A stretch of 64,000 nt of DNA from Arcuatula senhousia. Its lineage: Eukaryota > Mollusca > Bivalvia > Mytilida > Mytilidae. The position numbers and the translations under genes were made by a program. Location of the stretch: contig OZ020306.1 in assembly GCA_963971305.1 (NCBI GenBank), positions 54,658,686 through 54,722,685 of the forward strand, read 5' to 3'. Numbering within the stretch: position 1 is the stretch's first letter; every line of letters starts with the position of its first letter. Shown one piece after another: positions 36,570-46,945 of the stretch. The notes under the pieces are model-generated. The model had not been told where the DNA came from, searched no databases, and worked only from the letters and a program-made list of their open reading frames with translations.

Positions 36570-38507
36570 ATGGTCAAGAACAGAAAAGTATGTACTAAAA
36601 GAAAGAAAACATTCAAAACAGGTGGCATACCATGGAATAAGGATTTGGAGTTAGGAGATCAGTCTAATCCAGAAGCTGAACAATCTATTTTAAATCTTCC
36701 ATCTACATCTTCAAACTTTCCATCTTCCTCTTTGAACTTTCCATCTTCTTCTTCTTTGAATTCGAACTCCTCTACTGCTAACTTTCGATTAGAACGTCCA
36801 AAGTCATCCATTTACCACGAGGCAATTGAAACTGAAGCTAATTGGGCCGGAATCAATGCGAAACAGGTAACAATTCTGCCTTCAAAACTCAGACCAGCTG
36901 CAAAAGAAGACAGAAAAGACTCTATCAGTAACTTGGAATTTGATTCGAAAGAAAATGTTATTGTCAGTTTGGGGAAATTTGACGGATTAGTGGCATGTTT
37001 TTTAAAGCATGATAATGAAAGGTGCATTATCCCAGTACCAAAAACAGCAATAACAAAAAGGAGAGGACTTTGCATTACATTACAAGTTAAATGCGAAAAT
37101 TGTAATTTTACATCTGATCCAATTAACATGTATGACACCGTCCAAAACCAAAAGCCTGGAAAAAAACCTGGGTTCCTTAATGAAGCTCTGTCGATTCCGG
37201 TACTGAAAACGAAATGCGGCCCGACGGATTTAGCTTTTTTTCTAGCAAGCTTGAATATTAAGCCTCCTAGCTATTCAATGATGTACCAGAATTTAAATAA
37301 AGTTGGAGACAGCATGATCATTGAAAACAAAATATCGATGAAAAATAACCAGAAGTTTGTGGCGGAAGTAAATGAATTACTGGGCCATGATGAATATATC
37401 GATGTAGAAACAGATACGTCCTACAATAACAGGCCACAGGCAGGCGGAGAAGCAGCGACACAATCTTTCACACCACTTGTGGAAAAAAACACTTCAAAAA
37501 AACTTGTCATTGAAATTGATGTGAAAAATAAATTATGCAAAAAAAGAAACTGTCAACACATAACTGATGTATGTAAAAAAAATTATTGTACTGAGGAGTC
37601 CATGTCATCAAGTGAAGCAAAATCTGCCAAAAAAAATTTAGAAAATGTTAATGCAGGTGGTATTTTAAAAATAAATTCTGTGACATGTGATGCTAGCGCT
37701 CAGCTATCAAAAACAATCCGTGAAACTTCTGACTCATTTGGCTACACCATACGGCATTATTTATGCTTTATACATAAAATGCGCACTTTACAAAAAAATG
37801 TAAAAAATTTGAAATTAATTCGCACTCCCCCTAATACAAACAGAGACATATTTTTACAACGTTTAGGCACTTGCATACGATCAAGAGTGCGAACAGAATT
37901 AGTGCGCATTAAACAAAGGTTTCAAGATGAAGATATGTTTTGTAATAAAGCGATGGCAGTGATAAAAAATTTAATTCCTTGTTTAAGTGGAAAACACCAA
38001 AATTGTAGAACTAATTCATTTGTCTGCATCGCACATTTGGCTGCATACAATACAAATTTTTTGCCGTATGGTAGACATTTAAACTTGACACCAGAAGACG
38101 AAAGAAATCTTAATACAATTTTACAAAAGTCTCTATCTTTGGAAACGTTGCCAAAAATTTGTCGTCTTCTGAATACGAATAAAGCTGAGAGCTTGCATCA
38201 CAGAGTCTTTACTTACGCCCCTAAAAATACGGTTTGGAGCAGAAACTTTTCGGCACTTTGTCATTCGGCAGTACATTCGGCAACATTTGGAACTGGGAAA
38301 TCTGCTCTTCTCATAGCTAAAAGCATTGGAATGAAATATTCAAAACTAGATCCTTTTTTCAAGTTTATGGAATTAAAAGACAAAAGAGATTTGTACCACC
38401 TCAATCTCAAACGGACTCCTCAGTACAAATACAAAAGATATATCTTCAGGAAGAGAAAACTGTCCCGAAATTCTTTACCGAATGAAATATCTATTGTCAA
38501 CAAATAA
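36570..38507 (+). CDS. Mutator-like DDE transposase
   Basis: This is a 645-residue uninterrupted frame. The N-terminal 80 residues are basic and then Ser/Asn-rich. A Cys-x2-Cys pair follows a further Cys at 168 (175 and 178). The catalytic core is recognised by three blocks: D282 in VETDTSYNNR, D374 in VTCDASAQLS followed by the Cys/His segment HYLCFIHKM (399, 402), and E540 in TNKAESLHHRVFTYAPK. That NxxESLHxxxxxxxPK block, followed by HSAVH and a Gly-Thr-Gly, matches the animal Mutator-like transposase domain as I remember it. The C-terminus is Arg/Lys-rich. The start is the first ATG after the CRE-like sites. With no break in the frame, the gene may still be active. The superfamily call needs a profile search. 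Confidence 0.72.
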   Translation: MVKNRKVCTKRKKTFKTGGIPWNKDLELGDQSNPEAEQSILNLPSTSSNFPSSSLNFPSSSSLNSNSSTANFRLERPKSSIYHEAIETEANWAGINAKQVTILPSKLRPAAKEDRKDSISNLEFDSKENVIVSLGKFDGLVACFLKHDNERCIIPVPKTAITKRRGLCITLQVKCENCNFTSDPINMYDTVQNQKPGKKPGFLNEALSIPVLKTKCGPTDLAFFLASLNIKPPSYSMMYQNLNKVGDSMIIENKISMKNNQKFVAEVNELLGHDEYIDVETDTSYNNRPQAGGEAATQSFTPLVEKNTSKKLVIEIDVKNKLCKKRNCQHITDVCKKNYCTEESMSSSEAKSAKKNLENVNAGGILKINSVTCDASAQLSKTIRETSDSFGYTIRHYLCFIHKMRTLQKNVKNLKLIRTPPNTNRDIFLQRLGTCIRSRVRTELVRIKQRFQDEDMFCNKAMAVIKNLIPCLSGKHQNCRTNSFVCIAHLAAYNTNFLPYGRHLNLTPEDERNLNTILQKSLSLETLPKICRLLNTNKAESLHHRVFTYAPKNTVWSRNFSALCHSAVHSATFGTGKSALLIAKSIGMKYSKLDPFFKFMELKDKRDLYHLNLKRTPQYKYKRYIFRKRKLSRNSLPNEISIVNK

Positions 38508-38539
38508 AATTTTTCAAACGAACAACTTTATTACTTACT

Positions 38540-38968
38540 TCACTCAAGAAGACATCTTTTATAGCCTCTGTGTCCCTTACAACCCCCATCTCTTTTACAA
38601 TTATTTCTAGCCTCATTTACAGATTTGGGCTCATATGAAAGGTGATCAATATTTATACAAAGTTTGTTGTGACACAAATGACTAACATGAAAAACAGGGT
38701 TTAAAGAGTGGTTACAATTCATATAAAAGACTAAACGATGCACTTTAAAGCGTTTTCTTGTGCCTCGAAACACCATTCTATGTACACCATAGCCATCAGG
38801 CGTTACTTCATTTCCTCTCCAAATGTGGCATTTATTAAGAACTTGATAATTTGACAATTTTCGTGTCAATTGAAGTTTTTCTCTACTAGTTAAAACACAG
38901 TGATAAAGATCCATCATACGATTTAAAAAAAAAAACACACAAAGGCTACATATAAAGATATCTCTCAA
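38540..38968 (-). CDS. I-PpoI-type His-Me finger (zinc-loop) endonuclease
   Basis: The frame has 142 residues and its stop is 32 bases from the transposase stop. It has Cys47 in CHIWRG, then VHRLVF, then SHLCHNKLCINIDHL (His97, Cys99, Cys104, His109), Asn118, and a C-terminal Cys124, Cys130, His133, Cys139 cluster. The His97/Asn118 pair and the metal ligands have nearly the spacing I recall for I-PpoI, a dimeric homing nuclease of the zinc-binding-loop family. All expected catalytic and zinc residues are present. The true start may be Met18 or Met19, since the first 17 residues are hydrophobic. Its role within a DNA transposon is unknown; it could help excision, target cutting or copy-in by repair. 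Confidence 0.75.
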   Translation of the reverse strand: MRDIFICSLCVFFFLNRMMDLYHCVLTSREKLQLTRKLSNYQVLNKCHIWRGNEVTPDGYGVHRMVFRGTRKRFKVHRLVFYMNCNHSLNPVFHVSHLCHNKLCINIDHLSYEPKSVNEARNNCKRDGGCKGHRGYKRCLLE

Positions 38969-39126
38969 CTGAAAATGAACAAAACGGGAACATTTTAATT
39001 AGATATGATTGCTATATGGTTCAAAACCAAGCAGCAGATGTAATTTGTATGAGTAAACCATTCTCAGTATACTTGAGAACAACTTTATGAACCGTCAAAC
39101 TGTCCAAATTCTTGAAAACGGTGCAA

Positions 39127-39154
39127 TGACGTCAATAATTAGAATATGACGTTA
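39127..39154 (-). promoter_or_regulatory. CRE-like sites upstream of the endonuclease gene
   Basis: TGACGTCA at 39127-39134 and TGACGTTA at 39147-39154 lie about 160-190 bases upstream of the minus-strand ATG. The start-to-start spacing of 20 bases equals that of the pair before the transposase, so both genes of the element may answer to the same factor. Confidence 0.45.
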
Positions 39155-39338
39155 CACAAATAAGTACCTCCCGAAGGAAGCCTTGATAAGAAAAAGCTAA
39201 AAATGGGAAAATATTGAAATAAAACATTATAAAAATAAGCTACTTATCATGGTTTTAATATAAAAAGGCTTACACCTTGAAATTTTGCATATTTCTTTCA
39301 TAAATGCTGATGAGTAATTTATGGTAGAGCTGCCATAT

Positions 39339-40032
39339 GGTAGTACTCCGCAATTAATTTAAAGACTTTCCATTGTCCTGGCTGGACAAGCAGGACCCCA
39401 GATACAATCAACAATCATTTCACTAGTTTCTATGCTACATTTATCAATGATGGCTTGTTAGAATCATAAAATTGTAGAGTTTTTAATTTCTTGACAAAAT
39501 CTTAAAATAATAATTCTATTAATTCTGGTATCCATAGTAACAAAAAGGTGAATTTATAAGGAAAAGTGTGAAAAAAGACAAATTTGTTGTTTTTTTTATT
39601 GCATCGTAACTAAGAGGGGTTTCGTTCAGGTGAAAGGAGACTTGAATGAATCAGATGACAAGGAATTAACCTTTCTTTTCATACCAAATAAACTATACGA
39701 ACTTCGGCTCTTTTTTTCGCAATTTACCTTCAAAGTTGAAAATCTGATTTTTTTCACTTGCAATCAAACAGGAAATGGTGAAATAATTGAAAAGTCAATG
39801 ATGGACTGGATATGGATTCTAGAAGACAAATTGCAGTGAAAGTTTCGTATAAATGATGCAAAACGCTCTATTCTATTATATCTTTCTAATTTACTAACAT
39901 TTAGAACCTAATTATCTATTATCTTGTATGAATCAAGCTTGAAACTTCAATAATTTTCTTTAATTAAAAAGTTCACAGGGGCCAACTACCAAACTACACA
40001 AAGCTGAAAAAAGCTAATTGCGGAGTACTACC
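39339..40032 (+). repeat. Right 694-bp terminal direct repeat of the transposon
   Basis: This is the second copy in the same orientation as the left repeat, with the same 18-bp terminal inverted repeat. Its inner flank (CCATAT) differs from the inner flank of the left copy (ATAATG), so the inner junctions are not target duplications of one another. Confidence 0.85.
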
Positions 40033-40770
40033 TAAAGCGACTTTCAGGTCTCTCAGACATCAACTTCCTGTTTTGGACTATGTCGATATGTAAATCTATG
40101 AAAATCTAGCTTTTCTCAGAAACTGTATATGGGTATGATTTGAAACTTGGTAGTCAGGTCTGTTGGACATCTACTTCCTGTTTGGGGCCTAGCAGGGGCA
40201 TCCGTGTCCCATCTTTATTATACCCTGCAACAAGAAGTGGTATTACGTTATGCCCTTAGATTTTAAGTGTCTGTCTGTGCCCCAAAGGTTTCCGAATGAT
40301 AACTTGAAAACGCGTCAAAGTATTTAAATGATATTTTGCACAGCTGTTGAGTACATTAGAATACAGGTCAAGTTAAATTTTCAGGATGATCCGAAAAACA
40401 TTATTGAAGTTTTGCCACTTTGTAAATTTTCCTAATTTGAAAATGATGAAATTTTCTGGTCCAAGAAAGATAACTCATTTTTTTTTCTGTCTCTATATAG
40501 AAGTTTAGTATATACAATATAATATGGTTGTAGACCAGGGGGTCAGACTACTGTTTTTGGCTTGTAAATCAAAACGTACAAGAGAAACAGAAAATCTGAT
40601 GCAACTTTCCTTCTGGGTCAAAAGCTCTACAAATGTGTCCATTGGGTGAAAGTTGTGAGATGATTCCTAAGAGGGGTTGTGGCCCTTTATAGGTAGAAAA
40701 ACGACATTTTTTCATGTATTTGGCCTACAGAATGAAATCTACGCAGATATAGAAAAGCTGTTGCTTGCTT
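40033..40770 (+). repeat. Outer repeat, right part, and remnants of two other repeats
   Basis: The segment 40033-40200 completes the interrupted unit (TAAAGCGACTTTCAGG...). The segment 40200-40520 starts ATTATACCCTGCAAC and is of unknown type. The segment 40528-40770 is similar to 28420-28660 (GGGGTCAGACTACTG, GAAAAGCTGTTGCTTGC), so it is a fragment of that family. Confidence 0.55.
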
Positions 40771-40867
40771 AAATCTCCGACACCCCGAGGGTAAGATTTC
40801 AAGTCTGCAACGAGGCTCTGCCGAGTTGCAGATGTAAAAAAATCTTACCCAAGGGTGTCGGAGATTT
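40771..40867. repeat. 97-bp near-perfect foldback
   Basis: Arms of about 28 bases (AAATCTCCGACACC at the left, its inverse at the right) enclose a second inverted pair, CTGCAAC and GTTGCAG. The sequence interrupts a fragment of the 28191-type repeat. Transcribed, it would form a strong cruciform-like hairpin. The A/T-rich DNA to about 41100 may belong to the same insertion. Confidence 0.6.
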
Positions 40868-41279
40868 CCTTATCTTGCTCTAATAATCGGTGTTTGATTA
40901 TTTTTCTCACTAAACCCGTAAATTGTACAACGTGGATTTGTTTACAAAACATAGCGTGACGTAAACAATAGAGTTACGTCCCTTGGAAACTGCACGAGGC
41001 TATCTCACATGGGGTGGTGTGAGACAGAAAAATCTCACACCGCTAAAAATAGGAACTGTCCTATCCAAAAAGTGAGAAAGGATCGTGTAGAATAAATAAA
41101 AGTCCCTTTAATACCCGAATCGTATAAGTTGTTTACATTTGAAGAGACTTGTCTTGATATGAAGTCTGGAATTTATTCAACAAATGACCTGACTTTGAAG
41201 GATGAAAATTAGTAGATTTTAGAATATGAAGAAAATTGATAATAATAAATTTTGAACTAGGTGCACTATATTATTTCAG

Positions 41280-41497
41280 GATTGTTGGGAATGACAACAC
41301 TAAGAAAAGTGGAAAGGCGGCGATATGAATATAGCCCTGAAAACCTTCAAAGAGCTGTAGAGGCAGTGAAAGCAGGAACAATGAATACTTACCAGGCTGC
41401 TCGGCTATATAATGTTCCTAGAGGGACTATTTCTAATAAAATTTATGTTCGGAAAACTTTTAAGAACAAGCCGGACAGTTTTTCATTTCCAAAATAG
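41280..41497 (+). CDS. Alternative terminal exon 6, psq domain
   Basis: The acceptor is TATTTCAG at 41279 and the split codon gives Gly. It adds 72 residues. A basic VERRRYEYS precedes the psq core at about 22-64, with motif YNVPRGTISNK (Asn in place of the usual Gly). The second helix contains NTYQAARL, nearly the same as NSYQAARH in exon 7, which lies 0.7 kb downstream. AATAAA occurs at 41713-41718. Confidence 0.83.
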
Positions 41498-42192
41498 ACG
41501 AAGATGGAGACCCTTGAGATTGGATCGAACTTTTAAAAAATATTTCCCCTCAAGCCAAACAAATGTTAGTGAGAGAAGGCATTGAAAAAGGATTCTGTAG
41601 TATTACGGACATCAAACTGGACCATTTGACTAACTTTTCTCAGACTTGCACTTATGTATATAAAAGAATGACAGGAGGGCTTCAATTATCAGCATTTTTG
41701 TTCAGAATTATTAATAAAACTGCAGCTTTTTTCTTTGATTTTTAAAAAGTTTTTGCAAGATGATTTTGTCAATCACATAATAATGGCAAAATGGAGCGGA
41801 ATTCCATTTCGGTCCGTCTTCCCCTAATTAATACGGACCATATAAGAGACCTTATAGGATTAAACTTTGAAGATTAATATTTATGTGTATAACCAAATGT
41901 TGGATCTAAGCGAGTGTTATGCGAGCTATCTTTTACTGTTTAAAAGAAGAAATTGGGGAAAGGGACCATAAACGTAAATTGTGATGAGTTTGTGTAAAGA
42001 GAAGTTGTACGTCTCAAGTAAAAATTTTAATTTATCATGTCAAAAATCTGATGAGAGTAGCATAGTAGATAAAAGTAACATAAATGGGTATAGGTACTCA
42101 TTATTGTCAACCAGTTAACGACTGAGTGTGGAATATTGGCGATATAAAGTTTAGAAGGTAACATAAATGATAATGTCTGTATATCTTTTCAG

Positions 42193-42383
42193 ATACCTTC
42201 TTCCACACAAGGAGACGAAGAGATCTGAAACGATATGGAGATTACGATCCTGTTGATTTAGAAAACGCTATAGCGGCTGTGGAATCTGGGGCAATGAACT
42301 CCTACCAGGCTGCTCGTCATTTTAATGTCCCCCGGGGAACAGTTGCCTACAGAATTTATAAAAACCGAGATAGATGCAAATAA
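42193..42383 (+). CDS. Alternative terminal exon 7, psq domain
   Basis: The acceptor is ATCTTTTCAG at 42192 and the split codon gives Asp. It adds 63 residues ending at TAA 42381-42383. A strongly basic lead (HTRRRRDLKRY) runs into the psq core at about 16-58, with motif FNVPRGTVAYR. The shared NVPRGT and YQAAR identify it as the tandem partner of exon 6. AATAAA is only nine bases past the stop (42392-42397), so the 3' UTR may be very short. Confidence 0.83.
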
Positions 42384-43675
42384 TGCTTAAAAATAAAATT
42401 GGAGATATTTAATTGAAAATATTGACTTTGTTTCAATTTCAACTTCGTTTTTGTACGAAGTTAACAAAAGTGTTGGTTTTCTGATTTTCAATGAACGATT
42501 TGTCACGTTTGGGGGAGCTGCAAACTGCTTATTGGTATTTCAATGGGTAATAACTGTGCTGCTTACCTAGTCTTCTTCGTAGGTTCAAGAAAAGGAAAAA
42601 AGAAAATAGTATGTCTGAAATAATCCAACTTTAATATACTAAACAACATAAAAACGCACCACTTCCATTCATTTCCTTTGACTTAAAAGTTTAATAGAAA
42701 ATATCTCTTAAAGAAGTCGTTGGTTTGATATGAGATTTCGGCACAGCATGTGTTGGGTCCTTAATACCAATCTCAGCAAATTTCGAAAAATTCTGAATTC
42801 TCGTTAATATGAATTTTTTATCCCAAAAATGAAAAAAAAATCACAAATTTTAAGAAAATTTTATGCTTGTCTAAAAGTGTTACCAATGAATGGGGGATAA
42901 AGCTTAATTTTCACAAAAACTGGCCAAACTTTTCAGAAACACGCATTTTTGAATTGATAAATCTTAGACTTTGTTTTTTTCGACTTCTTTATCAAAAATT
43001 CAGGCCGTAAGCGCACTGGTGCCAATGCCAGAAATAATGGCTTGGTTTGTTATTGAATTTGCTTTGATTTATCATTTAGCATAACATTATTTATAAAATT
43101 TTCAAAATTTTAAAAGAATCATAGAAGGATAAAGTGGTGCGTTATTTGTGTTGCTGAGTATATATAGGTCAACTGATGTCATTTCTGTCAATGAATTGTT
43201 TGCTCTATGAATTTCATCAACCTATTCCTCAATATTAGTATCAGAAAAACAGTTGGTTCAGCTCTTGCCACTTTTTTGGGACTTGCAACTCGATTTTGAC
43301 TTGTGGTGTTCTCAGTACAGTATACCAAGAATTGTAATTCTCCAATATGGAAAGTCGAGTATCTACCTAACTGACGTAATGTGTGTTTATTTCAGATTTA
43401 TGCAATCTGATATTTTGAACAGACCCGTTCTGGTGCCGTAAACAGTTTTCAAAGTCAATCAATAAACTTTATTTAAAGTCGGCAAGGCATATACACATCA
43501 CCATAAAACTATACAACCATCAAGAACAGTACTTTCAGGTTAATGTGCTCGATTGAATTATGAAATATACGCTTACGGAAAATGTTGATTTGAGGGGGAG
43601 CTTTAGTTCTATCAAAGTCCTGAAATAATAATGTCTACTTCGTTGAATCAACTTAAATATGTTAAGGTGGGACGA
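42384..43675 (+). other. Spacer between terminal exons 7 and 8
   Basis: AT-rich. No psq relic was recognised. It runs up to the TTAA MITE. Confidence 0.4.
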
Positions 43676-44140
43676 TACCAAATGACATATATCCAGATTT
43701 TAATTAAAATTTACAGACACATAGTTCTTACTAATATACATCCATATATGAAATAAAAAATGGGGGTCCCGGACCTCATTTTTGAAATATATGCATTTGA
43801 AAACTGCAATTTTGGCGGGAAATTAACAAAGACATATAGGAAAAACGCAACTTACACACCCTTTACTTTTACTTTTTTGACACAAAATTGGACTTGCAAT
43901 ATCCAAATTTTGACCAAAAACTAACATAATGTTCCTAGGAAAATTTGCGATGCAATGAGGTAAAATAAAGGATATGTACCGGACTTCGTTTTTAAGATAC
44001 GGTTTCGTAAACATTGCCTATACGTAAAAATAGCAATAGAATCTATCTAAATTGACGTCGAGTTTTACAACGTTCTGACAGATTTTTCAGTGTACAGGTA
44101 AATTTTATCGGTAACGTCGTTTTTAACGTAACGTCCCACC
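43676..44140. mobile_element. 465-bp TTAA MITE
   Basis: The ends GGTGGGACG(A/T) and their inverse are flanked by TTAA at 43672-43675 and 44141-44144. It lies just upstream of the acceptor of terminal exon 8, within 107 bases. Confidence 0.72.
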
Positions 44141-44246
44141 TTAATTGGCTCCTTTTGTGGCTTTTATTTAGGATCTGTGTTTTAATTTTAGTCCTTTTGA
44201 TGGTCTTTGAGGAAATATTAAAACGATAACCCTTTGTCTGTTTCAG

Positions 44247-44452
44247 TTTTTGAAGAGTGTTTCCATAAAAAGCCATTCAAAAGAAGAAAAAGATATAACC
44301 CACTCGCTCTTGAGGAAGCCATTCGTGTAGTCCAATCAGGGCAAATGACTGCATATAAAGCTTCTGTGGAATACGGAGTTCCTGCTCGGACTATCTACTT
44401 TAGAATTAATCGTAATAAAGCTGAAGACAATGATGAAAATAAGGCTATTTAA
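44247..44452 (+). CDS. Alternative terminal exon 8, psq domain
   Basis: The acceptor is CTGTTTCAG at 44246 and the split codon gives Val. It adds 68 residues. The basic KRRKRYNPL lead and the core at about 14-57 end in YGVPARTIYFR. It is the closest relative of exon 9, whose acceptor is only 213 bases past this stop. No AATAAA was found in that short interval, so this transcript may extend across exon 9 before polyadenylation. A 465-bp TTAA MITE ends about 100 bases upstream of the acceptor. Confidence 0.84.
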
Positions 44453-44665
44453 ACAACGTGCTAGTCTGTCAGGGATTTTAGAGGACTAATGTGCTAATGT
44501 AGAAAAAATGAAATATTCAACAAGCGTTTCAAGCAGAAATAATTTCCTTTTCTGCTCATTGGTGTAATTATGAGTAGTTTTGCTAATTTGTTATTACCAC
44601 AAGTTATTCCATAACAAAAATATTTAATGAGAATATATGACTGAATACGATTTCACTAATTTCAG

Positions 44666-44880
44666 CTATTCTCACTAAACAGAAACGAAAGAACCGACAT
44701 GGGAAAAGCAGAAAGAACTACGACCCCGAGGCTTTGGAAGAAGCCATTCTTATGGTTCAGCAAGGGCACATGAATGCTGTTAAAGCTGCTTTGGAGTATG
44801 GTGTTCCTGCAAGAACTATTTACTTCAGAGTTAAAAGAAAATACATAAACGATACGAAGATATCATATTGCAATGAATAA
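44666..44880 (+). CDS. Alternative terminal exon 9, psq domain
   Basis: The acceptor is CTAATTTCAG at 44665 and the split codon gives Ala. It adds 71 residues to TAA 44878-44880. A very basic lead is followed by YDPEALEEAI and the helix motif YGVPARTIYFR, the same as in exon 8. The pair is a clear recent tandem duplication that diverged mainly outside the recognition helix. AATAAA at 45065-45070 could serve both exons. Confidence 0.84.
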
Positions 44881-45070
44881 TTTTCAAACAAGTTTATAGT
44901 GATCGACTTTTCTGATCATTTTAATTTATATTTAATGCACAAGTGTTAATTTGTGTCAATAGAACTATGTCGAAGAACTTCTATAATTGAATAGAAATAT
45001 TACAGTAGATATGATCACTGTGTATTGGTTAGTTGTTTAAATCTAAAAGAATTAAAAATGATAAAATAAA

Positions 45071-46044
45071 CTTGAAATCCTCTTGATTATAGCAAGATGT
45101 TACGTGGAAAAATGCGACAACTTATTTTTATGCTTTGCGTCTTAATGTATATGACAATTTTGAACATGTAAAATTCAGTTAAATATTTACTTTCGAAATT
45201 GATGCAATGTTTTTCAAATTTTTAATTATCTGATGTATTTTGGATTTAAAGTGAACTGTTTTCATTTGAAAAATTAAATTGATAATTGTTAAAACGTTTT
45301 TAAAATTATTTTAAAATATTCAAATTATCGAAAATGTCACTCCATCTTGTATTTTATCCTCAGTTGCTTTTATATTGTTTGAGACAATTTTGAGTTATTC
45401 TTATATTGTATCCAGTCTAGTTCAAACATACGAAACAAAGATCTTGTATTGTTTTGTGCATATTTTTCTAAATAATAATCATTTGGAACATTAATGGTGT
45501 TTTATTGCATTTGAAAAGTGATCTAGTTTACCCTGAAATTTCTCCAGTATGTCTGCCTTGTATTGTGTTGCGATTGGTCCTCCAAGTTTGGTAGTCTTAA
45601 TTATCCAATATCCATCCTTAACTTGTATCAGTACAGAACATCCCAAAGATATATCATGATATGATGGACTATTTTCCCCAATAAGGGACTCTTATTGGGG
45701 ATCTTGGTCCAGTTATATGATCATGGCTCGTGATATTTCGATTGTTGAACTAAAACATAGTAAATTAAGAATTTCGACCTAAGAGTTATACGAATATAAG
45801 TCTTCTGATAATTATGTTTAAGAGTTGGTATGCATAATACCACTGACAATATAAATGTATTTGTTAAACTTGTAACTTGTAATGCAAGAACACTGGCCCA
45901 GTAAGCACAAAACAAATAATTCGTCGGTCACCTAAATAAATTGTAATATGGAAAAAAAGAAAATTCAAAGTAAGACAATGTGTCTGTAATCCTGAATATA
46001 TCTACAAGGCATGTATGTTTTACTAGTTTTCTACAATAAATGTA
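45071..46044 (+). other. Spacer downstream of terminal exon 9
   Basis: No exon signal. CCCCAATAAGGGACTCTTATTGGGG at 45676-45700 is a perfect short hairpin. Confidence 0.4.
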
Positions 46045-46580
46045 ATTGTCCCCCGCCGCAACGCGACGAAGGGACCGAGTAATGATGTTCGTCCGTCCGT
46101 CCGTGCGTCAGTCATACTTTTGTGAGCGCAACTCCTCTGAGACTGCTAAACAGATTTTAATGAAATTGCCATGATATGCAGTTGATCATATCGCACTGCT
46201 ATTTTGATTTGACAAATTTTATAGGAGTTATGGGACTTTATTGACGTTGTTAATTTTAAGTCATAGGAGCACTTTGTTAGCGCAACTCCTCTGAGACCGT
46301 TCCACGGCTTTTGATGAAATTTTGTAGGATTGTTTGTAATGATATGGTGTTGATCATATCGCACCGCCATTTTGATTCGACAAATTTCATAGAAGTTATG
46401 GGACTTAATCGACTTTGTTCATTTAAGGTCATAGGTACAATTTGTGAGTGCAGATTTTAATGAAATTTTGTAGGATTGTTTGGCATGATATGTAGGTTAT
46501 CATATTGCAGTGCAAATTTAGTAAATTTTCAACTTAAATGCGGCGGCGGGGGACATTGGCTACGTGTAGCAATTTTGTTT
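46045..46580 (+). mobile_element. GTCCGT-family element
   Basis: The left end, TCCCCCGCCGCAACGCGACG, and the right end, GCGGCGGCGGGGGA, are complementary. GTCCGTCCGTCCGTGCG lies 50 bases in. The core has two to three units of about 160 bp (GCAACTCCTCTGAGAC). Confidence 0.62.
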
Positions 46581-46945
46581 TAAACAAGTTGTTTATTTTG
46601 TATAATGTATTTTAAGAAGTAACCCTTCACAAGCAAAATTAAAATCAAAATGATTAGAAGGTAGAAAACCTAAAATATAAGATGAGAAATTCTCTTAACC
46701 TGAAAGTTCTAAACAGGCTTGCTTGTCCAGTATCAAAAAAAAAAAAAAACAAAAAAAAACTATGTGCATAATGATTGTTTGTTCATATTAATAGAAAAGT
46801 CTGGCCAACATATAGTTTAAAACCCATTTTCTTACAGACCATCGACAGTTTGCTTGATAGATGAAAGAAAGAAATGAATGAATGGCATAAACGTCTTGGT
46901 CTTCTTTGGAAAATGAATCTTTAATATATCTCTTGTTTTTAATAG

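Larger units (their letters stand above)
35083..40032. mobile_element. Intact DNA transposon with long terminal direct repeats
   Basis: The element is 4950 bp, begins GGTAGTACTCCGC, ends with the reverse complement, and is flanked by TAA on both sides (35080-35082 and 40033-40035). The left flank extends to TTAA but the right does not. Each end is a 694-bp direct repeat that is itself bounded by the same 18-bp inverted repeat. Between the repeats lie a transposase gene (plus strand) and a His-Me endonuclease gene (minus strand), stop to stop. The repeats have the same length, showed no difference by eye, and their longest ORFs translate identically, so insertion looks recent. It interrupts a GTCCGT-family repeat, which resumes on the other side. 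There is no reverse transcriptase, so it is not an LTR retrotransposon. Confidence 0.75.

Noticed and set aside
35083..40032. LTR retrotransposon
   Set aside because: The long direct repeats suggest it, but there is no reverse transcriptase, integrase, protease or primer-binding site, and the ends are not TG...CA.
41563..41745. 60-codon frame downstream of exon 6 as a second coding exon
   Set aside because: No acceptor in phase and no psq pattern. Probably 3' UTR.
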